Position numbers and translations under genes: made by a program
In this document: positions 1 to 6,433 of the stretch, piece after piece
Layout: each line of letters starts with the position of its first letter
Numbering within the stretch: the stretch's first letter is position 1
Assembly: GCA_017379815.1 (NCBI GenBank)
Contig: JAFNVK010000163.1
Location: forward strand, 1-6,441
From: Clostridia bacterium
GTDB taxonomy: Bacteria; Bacillota; Clostridia; Oscillospirales; CAG-272
Reading direction: 5' to 3'
Length of the DNA: 6,441 bases
Notes under the pieces: model-generated
The model's database searches: none
Told to the model about the DNA's origin: nothing
The model's input: only the letters and a program-made list of their open reading frames with translations

Positions 1-490
1 TCATCATCACGAGGAGCATGAGGAGCACGGGCATCACCACGGGCATCATCATCACGAGCATGACGAGTGTGACGATCCCGATTGCGCCTGCCACCACCAT
101 CACGAGGAGCATGAGCATCACCATCACGGTCACGACGAGTGTGACGATCCCGACTGCGGCTGCCACCACCATCACGGCGAGCACGGCCATCACCACCATC
201 ACCATGCCGACGAGGTCTTCGTCAGCTGGGGCGTGGAGACCGTCAAGAAGTTTGGCGAGGCCGAGCTTCGCGCCATTCTGGAGCGTCTTCCCGAGGAGAA
301 GTCCTTCGGCACGATCCTGCGCGCCAAGGGCATCGTAGAGGGCACGGACGGCGCATGGATCCACTTTGATTATATCCCCGGAGAAGGGGACGTGCGCACG
401 GGCTCTGCCGGCATCATCGGCCGCCTCTGCGTGATCGGCTCGCACATCAACAAGCCTGCTCTGGCCGAGCTCTTCGGCGTGGAGCTTTAA
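1..490 (+). CDS. CobW/COG0523-family GTP-binding protein, C-terminal part, His-rich (partial)
   Basis: The gene is cut by the left edge; its reading frame begins at base 2 and runs to TAA at 488-490. Seen: the first 68 visible codons (2-205) encode a linker with 34 His, 6 Cys and many Asp/Glu. About 94 residues of CobW C-terminal domain follow, from EVFVSWGVE to a closing block with RLCVIGSHINKPALAELFGV. The middle contains the typical RAKGIVEG and IHFDYIPG segments. Known of the family: COG0523 proteins are G3E P-loop GTPases acting as metal chaperones or insertases in the cytoplasm, and His-rich stretches between the GTPase and C-terminal domains bind Zn, Ni or Co. Inferred: a metal, most likely zinc, chaperone; the GTPase domain lies outside the window. 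HypB and UreG can also be His-rich, but they lack this C-terminal domain. The next gene starts 21 bp later on the same strand, so the two are probably co-transcribed. Confidence 0.88.
   Translation, partial: HHHEEHEEHGHHHGHHHHEHDECDDPDCACHHHHEEHEHHHHGHDECDDPDCGCHHHHGEHGHHHHHHADEVFVSWGVETVKKFGEAELRAILERLPEEKSFGTILRAKGIVEGTDGAWIHFDYIPGEGDVRTGSAGIIGRLCVIGSHINKPALAELFGVEL
59..202 (+). repeat. Tandem 72-bp in-frame duplication coding for a His/Cys metal-binding module
   Basis: Two adjacent 24-codon units (59-130 and 131-202) differ at 13 of 72 bases by my count. Only 3 of those differences fall in the first 45 bases. Each unit encodes HDECDDPDCxCHHHH followed by a more variable His/Glu/Gly tail, giving a C-x4-C-x-C pattern flanked by acidic residues and His runs. 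The bases before 59 are also His-rich (H, E and G codons) but lack the Cys motif. Inferred: a slippage- or recombination-prone module whose copy number may differ between strains, each copy adding metal ligands. Confidence 0.85.
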
Positions 491-511
491 GGAAAGGGAC
501 GGAGTAAGAGT

Positions 512-1444
512 ATGGCAAGAATTCCCGTCTACCTGTTTACGGGCTTTCTGGAGGGCGGAAAGACGCACATCATTCAGGAGTCCATGGAGGATAAGCGCTT
601 TAATTCGGGGGAAAAGACCCTGATCCTGCAATGCGAGGAGGGCGTGGACGAGCTGGATCTCGACGCCTTCTACGGCAAGAATATCTATCTGGAGCAGATC
701 GAGAGCGAGGAGGAGATCTCCAAGGAGAACCTCACCGCCATCGGCAAAAAGCACCGCATCGACCGCGTGATCATCGAGTACAACGGCATGTGGCCCATGC
801 AAAAGCTCTACGAGAGCCTGCCCGACGGCTGGGTGATCTATCAGGAGATGATGTTTGCGGATGCGGCAAGCTTCCTCCGCTACAACGCCAACATGCGTCA
901 GCTCACGGTGGATAAACTGCTCAACGCCGAAATGATCGTCCTCAACCGCACGCCTGATGACGTGGACAAGGAGGAGATCCACAAGGTCATTCGCGGCATC
1001 TCCCGCCGTGTGGCCATTACCTACGACTACACCGACGGGCACGTGGAGTACGACGACATCGAGGATCCGCTCCCCTATGACCTTGACGCCCCCGTGATCC
1101 GCATTGAGGACAACGATTACGCCATCTTCTACCGCGATCTTTCCGAGGATATCGGCAAGTACAACGGCAAGCGCGTCCGCTTCAAGGGCATTATTGCACG
1201 CGACGGCGCGAGCATTCTTGCAGGACGCCACGTGATGACCTGCTGTGCCGACGATATTGCCTACCATCCGCTGGTCTGCATCTTTCCCGAGCCCACCACG
1301 CTCAACACGCGCGATTGGGCAACGCTGACGGGGCAGATCAAGGTGGAGAAGCATAAGCTCTACCGCGGCGAGGGACCCGTGCTTTACGTGGAGTCCACCG
1401 AATTCGCCGTAAAGCCCGAGCAGGAGGTCGCTACCTTCTATTAA
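512..1444 (+). CDS. COG0523-like P-loop protein lacking CxCC, with a YcgQ-like (TIGR03943/DUF1980) C-terminal domain
   Basis: A 310-residue protein starting at ATG 512; GGAG at 501-504 lies 7 bases upstream. Residues 1-170 resemble a CobW-type GTPase: strand IPVYLFTGFL, Walker A GFLEGGKT at 11-18 (family consensus GFLGSGKT), RVIIEYNGMW at 85-94 in place of the usual IIET(S/T)G, and LNRTPDD at 144-150 in place of LNKxD. The CxCC metal site that normally precedes the IIE segment is absent. Residues about 213-310 do not look like a CobW C-terminal domain. They show YNGKRVRFKG, RHVMTCCADD (Cys 244-245), W269, a TGQI segment and a terminal Tyr, the pattern I recall for the tail of the YcgQ membrane-complex subunit. 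No membrane segment is visible, so it is probably cytoplasmic. Its place behind a His-rich GTPase suggests metal handling. The function is not established, and the C-terminal match is from memory, not a search. Confidence 0.8.
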   Translation: MARIPVYLFTGFLEGGKTHIIQESMEDKRFNSGEKTLILQCEEGVDELDLDAFYGKNIYLEQIESEEEISKENLTAIGKKHRIDRVIIEYNGMWPMQKLYESLPDGWVIYQEMMFADAASFLRYNANMRQLTVDKLLNAEMIVLNRTPDDVDKEEIHKVIRGISRRVAITYDYTDGHVEYDDIEDPLPYDLDAPVIRIEDNDYAIFYRDLSEDIGKYNGKRVRFKGIIARDGASILAGRHVMTCCADDIAYHPLVCIFPEPTTLNTRDWATLTGQIKVEKHKLYRGEGPVLYVESTEFAVKPEQEVATFY

Positions 1445-1460
1445 GGGCGCACGAAAAACA

Positions 1461-1500
1461 AAAGAACCGCATTCCCCTGACGGGGAAGGCGGTTCTTTTT
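1461..1500. terminator. Bidirectional intrinsic terminator between convergent genes
   Basis: A 10-bp arm AAAGAACCGC (1461-1470) pairs with 1489-1498, and TTCCCC (1472-1477) pairs with GGGGAA (1482-1487). There is a single A-G mismatch between the arms and a 4-base TGAC loop. On the plus strand the stem runs into a T-rich stretch (1496-1500, then CTT). On the minus strand the complement of 1451-1463 gives a run of T broken by one G. It lies 17 bases after the stop of the COG0523-like fusion gene and about 25 bases past the stop of the convergent ABC gene, so it can serve both operons. Confidence 0.92.
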
Positions 1501-1524
1501 CTTGCTTTGCTCGGGCTTTGCAGG

Positions 1525-3417
1525 TCACTTGCCTGCGCTGAGCTGCTGCTTGTTGTATTGCAGGGTGTAGAGCTGATAGTAGCGCCCCTTCTTGTGGAGC
1601 AGCTCCTGGTGCGAGCCCTGCTCAATGATCCGTCCGTGCGAGAGCAGAATGATGTTGTCTGCGTGCTGGATGGTGGAAAGTCTGTGCGCAACGATCAGCA
1701 TCGTGCCGATGTTCTTCATCTTTTCCAGGGAGTCCTGAATGAGCAGCTCGGTCTCGGTGTCGATGTTGGCGGTGGCCTCGTCCAGGATCATGACCGAGGG
1801 CTTGTGAATGATGGTGCGCGCAAAGCTGAGCAGCTGGCGCTGACCTGCGGAGAAGTTGTTTCCGCGTTCGCGCACGATCTCGTCAAGGCCGTCCTCCAGC
1901 TTGTTGATAAAGGAGTCCGCGTTGACGTATTTGCAGGCCGCACGGATCTCCTCGTCGGTAAAGGAGTCCTCACGCAGAACGATGTTGCTTCGGATGGTGC
2001 CCGAGAAGAGGAAGACGTCCTGCAGCATCTGCCCGAAGTGGCGGCGCAGGGAAGCGATCTTGATCTTGCGGATGTCGATGCCGTCGATCAGGATCTGTCC
2101 CTTCTGGATATCGTAGTTGCGGCAGATCAGCGAGAGAATGGTGGTCTTTCCCGAGCCGGTGGAGCCAACGAAGGCGACCGTCTGCATGGGATCGACGTGG
2201 AAGGAGACGTCCTGCAGCACCCACTCGTCGGGCTTGTAGGCAAACCACACGTTGCGGAACTCGATCTCGCCGCGGATCTCCTCAAGCTCCATGGCGTCGG
2301 GCTCGTCCACCACCGTGGGCTTCATGTCAAAGATGGTGAAGATCTTTTCGGCCGAGGCGAAGGCGGATTGCAGGCGGTTGAATTGCTCCGCCATGGTCTG
2401 AATGGGGTTGAAGAACTTGGAGATGTAGAGGTAGAAGGAGACCAGCACCTCGGTGGTGATGCGCTGTCCCAGGAAGGTGGTATCCTTAATGTAGCCGCGG
2501 CCGCCGAGGTAGAGCAGGCAAAGGACCGAGGCGATATAAAGCATATACACGGTGGGGCGGAAGATACCAAAGACGAAGATCTCGTTTTGCTTTGCCCGCT
2601 TGAGGCGGTTGCTCTTTTCCAGAAAATCCTGCATCTTCTGCTCCTCGCGGTTAAAGATCTGGGTGATCTTAATGCCCGAGAGGTTTTCGGAGAGGTAGGT
2701 GTTGATGTCGGTGGTGCCGTCCTTGACCTTGCGGTAGGCCTTGCGCGAGAACTTGCGGAAGATCACGGTAAAGAGGACGATGAAGGGAACGAAGCAAAGC
2801 ACCATCAGCGTCAGCATATAGTTGAGCAGGAGCATGGCGCCAAGCACGCCCACGATCACAAAGACGTTCTTGATCATGTTCACCAGAATGTTGGTGAACA
2901 TCATGGAGATGGCGTTGGTATCGTTGGTCACGCGGGTGACCAGCTTGCCCACGGGGATCTGGTGGAGCTGCTCGTGCGAGAGGCTCTCAATGTGGGTAAA
3001 GAGATCCTGGCGCATGGCGGAGAGGATCTTCTGTCCCGTTTTTTGCAGAATAATGGATTGCAGATAGGTGGAAACGAGCGAGACGATCAGGATGCCCGCA
3101 TAAACGCCCACGGAGAGGAAGAGACGGTGGATCTCAAAGCTTTCCTCCTTGATGATGCCCTGAATGTTACCGATGATCAGGGGGGACAGCAGATCGTAGG
3201 CGATGGAGATCAGCATGATCAGAAGGACGATCAGAAAATCTTTGACGTGGGGTCTGGCATAGCGGAGCAGGCGCGCGGCGATCTCGCTATCCTTCATGCT
3301 GCGGTCAAAGCCGATGGCTTCCTTCTTGTTCTTGATCAGTGCGTAGGCGAGGATAAAGGCCAGGGAGAAGACTCCGATGATCGCGCCAACGATCAGAAGC
3401 GGCAAGTATTCGTACAT
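1525..3417 (-). CDS. ABC exporter half-transporter, catalytically competent subunit of a heterodimer
   Basis: A 630-residue fused membrane-plus-ATPase protein. Residues 5-28 form an extra N-terminal hydrophobic helix, then a charged linker, then a six-helix exporter domain (helices near 60-83, 101-122, 175-198, 200-221, 284-305, 322-345). The ATPase domain starts near 383: Walker A GSTGSGKT (418-425), Q-loop Q466, signature SAGQ (523-526, usual SGGQ), Walker B VMILDE (542-547) with catalytic E547, switch H578. The start is ATG at 3417. The longer open frame to 3519 overlaps the upstream gene, whereas this ATG follows that gene's TGA by one base and has AGGAGG at 3429-3434. This suggests translational coupling. 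Known: such type IV exporters (BmrC/BmrD, LmrC/LmrD, TM287/288) work in the cytoplasmic membrane, often as multidrug or lipid exporters. The substrate cannot be read from the sequence. Confidence 0.95.
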   Translation of the reverse strand: MYEYLPLLIVGAIIGVFSLAFILAYALIKNKKEAIGFDRSMKDSEIAARLLRYARPHVKDFLIVLLIMLISIAYDLLSPLIIGNIQGIIKEESFEIHRLFLSVGVYAGILIVSLVSTYLQSIILQKTGQKILSAMRQDLFTHIESLSHEQLHQIPVGKLVTRVTNDTNAISMMFTNILVNMIKNVFVIVGVLGAMLLLNYMLTLMVLCFVPFIVLFTVIFRKFSRKAYRKVKDGTTDINTYLSENLSGIKITQIFNREEQKMQDFLEKSNRLKRAKQNEIFVFGIFRPTVYMLYIASVLCLLYLGGRGYIKDTTFLGQRITTEVLVSFYLYISKFFNPIQTMAEQFNRLQSAFASAEKIFTIFDMKPTVVDEPDAMELEEIRGEIEFRNVWFAYKPDEWVLQDVSFHVDPMQTVAFVGSTGSGKTTILSLICRNYDIQKGQILIDGIDIRKIKIASLRRHFGQMLQDVFLFSGTIRSNIVLREDSFTDEEIRAACKYVNADSFINKLEDGLDEIVRERGNNFSAGQRQLLSFARTIIHKPSVMILDEATANIDTETELLIQDSLEKMKNIGTMLIVAHRLSTIQHADNIILLSHGRIIEQGSHQELLHKKGRYYQLYTLQYNKQQLSAGK

Positions 3418-3418
3418 A

Positions 3419-5194
3419 TCAGACCTCTCCTCCTTCCTCTTCCAGCTTTTGCAGATCGACCATCTTGCGGTAGGCAGGGCAGGAGTCGTAGAGAGACGCG
3501 TGCGTGCCCACGGCGGCAAGCTTACCGTCGTCCAGGAACAGGATCTTGTCCATGCGCTCGACGGTGGAGATGCGGTGCGCGATCAGGATGGTGGTCTTTC
3601 CCGCGCGCGTCCGACGGAGATTTTCCAGAATGGTGCGCTCGGTCTTGGTATCCACGGCCGAGACCGAATCGTCCAGGATCAGAATGGGGGCGTCCTTCAT
3701 CAAGGCACGCGCGATCGAAATGCGCTGCTTCTGTCCGCCCGAAACGGTCACGCCGCGCTCACCGAGCACGGTGTCGTAGCCCTTCGAGAACTCGACGACG
3801 TTGCTATGCACGTCGGAAAGGATGGCAACAGCCTCCACCGCCTCGCGGGAGGGGGTGTCAACGCCAAAGGCGATGTTGCGCTCGATGGTGTCGCTGAACA
3901 GGAAATTATCCTGCGGCACGTAGGCGCAGGCGGCGCGCACGTCGCGAATGGGAACGGTGTTGACGTCCCGACCGTCCACAAAGACGGTGCCGTCGGGCAC
4001 GTTGTAGGTGCGCAGGATCAGATCCACGAGCGTGGTCTTTCCCGCACCCGTCTTGCCCACCAGTCCCACGTTCTCTCCTGCCTCGATCGAGAAGGAGACG
4101 TTGCGAAGGGCGTCGTAGTCGGCCTCGGGATAGCGGAAGGTCAGGTTGCGAAATTCCACGCGGCCCTTGACGTTCTCAAGAGGCGTAACGCCGGGAGCGT
4201 CGCAAACGGTGATCTCGGCGTCGATCAGCTCGCCGATGCGCTTGAGCGATGCTTTTCCGCGCGAGGTCATGTCGATCAGCTCGGAGACGGCCATGATGGG
4301 CCAGACGATGGAGGAGAAGTAGCCGATGAACTCCATCAGCTCGCCTGCATTGAAGGCACCCCTCCAGACGAGGTATCCGCCGTAGCCGAGGATCACGCAG
4401 GTCACCGACTCGACGAAGAGCGTGACGAGAATATGCAAGAGAACCGAGGAGCGGGTAAACTCCACGTTGGCGACCTCGTTCTCGCGGTTGAGCTTCTTGA
4501 AGGCCCAAAGCTCCTTGCCCTCCTTGACGAAGGACTTGATCACGGCAATACCCGAGAAGCTTTCCTGCGAGAAATCCGAGATCCTGGAGTAGGCCTCCTG
4601 GCGGAGATCCCATTTTTTCATCATGTATCTTCCGATCAGGGCGCTGACGGCCAGGAGCAGGAGCATGGGGATCATGGAAAGCCCCGTGAGCAGGCGATCC
4701 ATCTTCCACATTTCAATAAAGGCCATGCCGCCAAGGAGAAGCGCGTCAAAGAGCATCAGAATGCCCGAGCCGAAGCACTCCTGCACCGTTTCCAGATCGT
4801 TGGTAAAGAGGCTCATCATGCCGCCCACCTTGTTGACCTGGTAGTACTGACGGGAGAGGTCCTTTGCACGGTCGAACATCCGGTTGCGCAGGTCGGCCTC
4901 CATCTTGATGGCAGAGCCGAAGAAGCAGATGCGCCAGAGGAAGCGCCCCACGGCCATGGCCAGGATGATCACGATCATGGGCAGGCAGATGCGGTCGAGC
5001 AGAACCGTCATGTCAAACGGAACGCTGACGCCTCCAAGATCGGCAGATCCCGTGTTGATGCCGTTGATCACCATGCGGTAGAACTTGGGGATCTGCAGCT
5101 GGAGATAGTCGATCATCAAAAGCGCAAGAAGCCCGAGCAGCAGCATGGGGCCATGCTTGATGTAATATCGATTGATGTGTTTTCCAAAAATCAT
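3419..5194 (-). CDS. ABC exporter half-transporter, subunit with degenerate Walker B (Asp for Glu)
   Basis: A 591-residue half-transporter. Membrane helices lie near 15-36, 70-89, 143-163, 169-189, 250-276 and 285-305. The ATPase domain starts near 344: Walker A GKTGAGKT (380-387), Q428, canonical signature SGGQ (485-488), Walker B LILDD (505-509), switch H540. Residue 509, normally the catalytic Glu, is Asp; this marks the degenerate-site subunit of heterodimeric exporters such as TM287 or BmrC. Start choice: ATG 5194 has AAAGGA at 5202-5207, 7 bases upstream. In-frame ATGs at 5266 and 5404 would begin upstream of the transcription start of the strong promoter at 5247-5275 and lack a ribosome site. 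The competent partner subunit follows after one base, so this is a two-gene operon. The substrate is unknown; drug or lipid export is a family-level guess. Confidence 0.95.
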   Translation of the reverse strand: MIFGKHINRYYIKHGPMLLLGLLALLMIDYLQLQIPKFYRMVINGINTGSADLGGVSVPFDMTVLLDRICLPMIVIILAMAVGRFLWRICFFGSAIKMEADLRNRMFDRAKDLSRQYYQVNKVGGMMSLFTNDLETVQECFGSGILMLFDALLLGGMAFIEMWKMDRLLTGLSMIPMLLLLAVSALIGRYMMKKWDLRQEAYSRISDFSQESFSGIAVIKSFVKEGKELWAFKKLNRENEVANVEFTRSSVLLHILVTLFVESVTCVILGYGGYLVWRGAFNAGELMEFIGYFSSIVWPIMAVSELIDMTSRGKASLKRIGELIDAEITVCDAPGVTPLENVKGRVEFRNLTFRYPEADYDALRNVSFSIEAGENVGLVGKTGAGKTTLVDLILRTYNVPDGTVFVDGRDVNTVPIRDVRAACAYVPQDNFLFSDTIERNIAFGVDTPSREAVEAVAILSDVHSNVVEFSKGYDTVLGERGVTVSGGQKQRISIARALMKDAPILILDDSVSAVDTKTERTILENLRRTRAGKTTILIAHRISTVERMDKILFLDDGKLAAVGTHASLYDSCPAYRKMVDLQKLEEEGGEV

Positions 5195-5239
5195 AGTCTT
5201 GTCCTTTGCACTGTGCGTATTCGTCGCGTCTGAAAATGC

Positions 5240-5275
5240 TCTTTTTATTATAGCATATTCTTCCATGGAATGCAA
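5240..5275 (-). promoter_or_regulatory. Sigma-A promoter of the ABC exporter operon
   Basis: Read on the minus strand: -35 TTGCAT (5275-5270), a 17-base spacer, and -10 TATAAT (5252-5247) with an extended -10 TG (TGCTATAAT). The expected start is an A at about 5240, giving a leader of about 46 bases before the ATG at 5194. I see no operator palindrome or attenuator hairpin in that leader. Confidence 0.88.
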
Positions 5276-5334
5276 TCGTTTTTTTTCATCTTTTATAAAA
5301 AAGTCAGCAAAGGGAGGACAATGGCCGAAAGGGA

Positions 5335-5366
5335 TCTTTTTTTCTTTCGTACGCGAGAAAAAAAGA
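5335..5366. repeat. A/T-rich inverted repeat in the divergent intergenic region
   Basis: An 11-base arm TCTTTTTTTCT (5335-5345) is exactly complementary to AGAAAAAAAGA (5356-5366). They flank a 10-base centre that contains the palindrome CGTACG. No gene reads into it from either side, so a terminator role is not obvious. It could be a protein-binding site or simply a product of the poly-A/poly-T composition. Confidence 0.4.
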
Positions 5367-5481
5367 AGAAAAAAAGAGGGGTGGCAAACGAGCAATTGGC
5401 GCAAAAACGGCCAAAAAAGCGAGAAAACGAGAGGTTGAGGGGTGCTAAATCAAAATTGTTGAAAAAAATTCAAAAAAAGGG
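5358..5481 (+). promoter_or_regulatory. Phased A-tract / UP-element-like region upstream of the rplM promoter
   Basis: Runs of A have centres near 5361, 5372, 5387, 5405, 5415, 5425, 5448, 5465 and 5475, mostly spaced by about one or two helical turns. The last two are identical 7-A runs (5462-5468 and 5472-5478) exactly 10 bases apart, ending 4 bases before the -35. Known: A-tracts directly upstream of -35 act as UP elements for RNA polymerase alpha, and phased tracts bend DNA. Inferred role: boosting ribosomal-protein transcription. Apart from this, the minus-strand promoter and the inverted repeat, I see no convincing gene in 5195-5561. Confidence 0.6.
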
Positions 5482-5517
5482 TTGACAAAGGGATTTTGTT
5501 ATGATATAATAGGCGAG
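5482..5517 (+). promoter_or_regulatory. Perfect-consensus sigma-A promoter of rplM-rpsI
   Basis: -35 TTGACA (5482-5487), a 17-base spacer, and -10 TATAAT (5505-5510) preceded by TGA, i.e. an extended -10. All 12 consensus hexamer bases match with optimal spacing. The start is expected at 5516-5517, giving a leader of about 45 bases. Such strength suits a ribosomal protein operon. Confidence 0.95.
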
Positions 5518-5561
5518 CATGAAAAAATATGTCTAACGTTTGATATGGAGGAAATACGACA
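5517..5561 (+). promoter_or_regulatory. 5' leader of rplM with Shine-Dalgarno
   Basis: A short A/T-rich leader. TGGAGG at 5546-5551 lies 10 bases before the rplM ATG. It contains a 5-codon open frame (ATG 5519 to TAA 5536, MKKYV). Firmicute rplM genes are known to carry a structured L13 leader in the mRNA. I cannot fold a convincing stem here by eye, so assignment to that family is open. Confidence 0.45.
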
Positions 5562-5990
5562 ATGTCCACGTTTATGCAGAAAAAAGAAAACGTCGTCCGC
5601 AAGTGGTACGTTCTGGACGCAGCAGGCAAGCCCATGGGCAAGACCGCTGTTGCAGCTGCAGACCTTCTGCGCGGCAAGAACGCTCCCGAGTTCACTCCTC
5701 ACGTCGATTGCGGTAACTTCGTTATCGTGATCAACGCAGAGAAGGCAGTTCTGACCGGCAAGAAGCTGGAGCAGAAGTACTACTACCATCACTCCGGCTA
5801 CATTGGCGGAATGAAGGCAGTTCAGGCCAAGACCATGATGGCAACCAAGCCCGAGAGAGCAATGGAGCTCGCAATTAAGGGCATGCTTCCCAAGAACACG
5901 CTGGGTGCAAAGGCGTTCACCCGTCTGAAGGTTTATGCCGGCGACGCTCATAAGCAAGAGGCTCAGAAGCCCGAAGCTTACGAGTTTTGA
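5562..5990 (+). CDS. rplM: 50S ribosomal protein L13 (uL13)
   Basis: 142 residues, the normal bacterial length. Recognisable blocks are [14 protein letters not shown] (13-26), [58 protein letters not shown] and the C-terminal [13 protein letters not shown]. uL13 is an early-assembling protein of the large subunit that binds 23S rRNA. The start at 5562 is preferred over the Met at 5574 because TGGAGG is 10 bases upstream and the short extension before RKWYV matches the Bacillus protein as I remember it. rpsI follows after 22 bases, the conserved L13-S9 operon order. Confidence 0.98.
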   Translation: MSTFMQKKENVVRKWYVLDAAGKPMGKTAVAAADLLRGKNAPEFTPHVDCGNFVIVINAEKAVLTGKKLEQKYYYHHSGYIGGMKAVQAKTMMATKPERAMELAIKGMLPKNTLGAKAFTRLKVYAGDAHKQEAQKPEAYEF

Positions 5991-6012
5991 TTGAGAAAGG
6001 AAGGACAGAGAT

Positions 6013-6414
6013 ATGTACACAAGTTCTAAGCCTTATTTCTACGGCACCGGCAGAAGAAAGAAGTCCGTTGCACGCGTTCGCATCGTTCCCGGCACCGGCG
6101 CGATCACCATCAACAAGCGCGACATCGACGATTACTTTGGTCTTGAGACCCTGAAGCTGATCGTTAACCAGCCCTTCGGCGTAACCGGAACCGAGGGTAA
6201 GTTTGATATCATTGCAACCGTTAACGGCGGTGGCATCTCCGGCCAGGCAGGCGCGATCCGTCACGGCCTTGCACGTGCCCTGGTTGCTGCAGACGCAGAG
6301 TACAGACCTGCCCTCAAGGCTGCAGGCTTCCTGACTCGCGATCCTCGTATGAAGGAAAGAAAGAAGTACGGACTCAAGGCTGCACGTCGTGCACCTCAGT
6401 TCTCCAAGAGATAA
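6013..6414 (+). CDS. rpsI: 30S ribosomal protein S9 (uS9)
   Basis: 133 residues, full length for the family. [16 protein letters not shown] (8-23), the [11 protein letters not shown] segment, [19 protein letters not shown] and the basic C-terminus [17 protein letters not shown] are all diagnostic. The C-terminal tail with its final Lys-Arg reaches the ribosomal P-site and contacts tRNA in known structures. ATG 6013 is preceded by AAGGA (6001-6005) with a 7-base gap. It is co-transcribed with rplM from the promoter at 5482. Nothing appears broken or missing. Confidence 0.98.
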   Translation: MYTSSKPYFYGTGRRKKSVARVRIVPGTGAITINKRDIDDYFGLETLKLIVNQPFGVTGTEGKFDIIATVNGGGISGQAGAIRHGLARALVAADAEYRPALKAAGFLTRDPRMKERKKYGLKAARRAPQFSKR

Positions 6415-6433
6415 TTTCGACCGAAGGTCGAAA
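6415..6433 (+). terminator. Hairpin after rpsI, possible terminator
   Basis: TTTCGACC (6415-6422) pairs perfectly with GGTCGAAA (6426-6433) around a GAA triloop, starting directly after the rpsI TAA. No T-run follows within the 8 remaining bases (CTTGCAAA), so an intrinsic terminator is plausible but not shown. It could instead be a 3'-end-stabilising hairpin or a repeat that continues outside the window. Confidence 0.45.

Noticed and set aside
1..205. CRISPR-like or non-coding tandem array suggested by repeated CAT/CAC triplets.
   Set aside because: The periodicity is codon-based, in frame and continuous with a conserved protein domain; there are no repeat-spacer units.
18..338. Plus-strand open frame of Thr/Ile/Ser repeats over the His-rich region.
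   Set aside because: It is a frame shadow of the His-coding repeat; the real frame (base 2 onward) gives a recognisable CobW C-terminal domain.
3418..3519. 34-residue N-terminal extension of the 630-residue ABC subunit.
   Set aside because: It overlaps the coding end of the upstream subunit. ATG 3417 follows that gene's stop by one base, has AGGAGG upstream, and starts a sensible hydrophobic helix.
1507..3897. A 796-codon open frame on the plus strand, antisense to the ABC genes (and a 618-codon one at 3377-5233).
   Set aside because: The minus strand has complete, motif-intact ABC transporters here. The antisense products are low-complexity (rich in H, D, E, G, V), have no recognisable domain, and arise because codon use avoids TTA, CTA and TCA.
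5335..5366. The A/T inverted repeat as an intrinsic terminator.
   Set aside because: No transcription unit reads into it from either direction, and the stem is almost only A-T pairs.
5195..5404. N-terminally extended versions of the 591-residue ABC subunit (ATG 5266 or 5404).
   Set aside because: Both lie upstream of the expected transcription start of the strong -10/-35 pair at 5247-5275, lack a Shine-Dalgarno, and the extension has no family resemblance. ATG 5194 has AAAGGA at ideal spacing.
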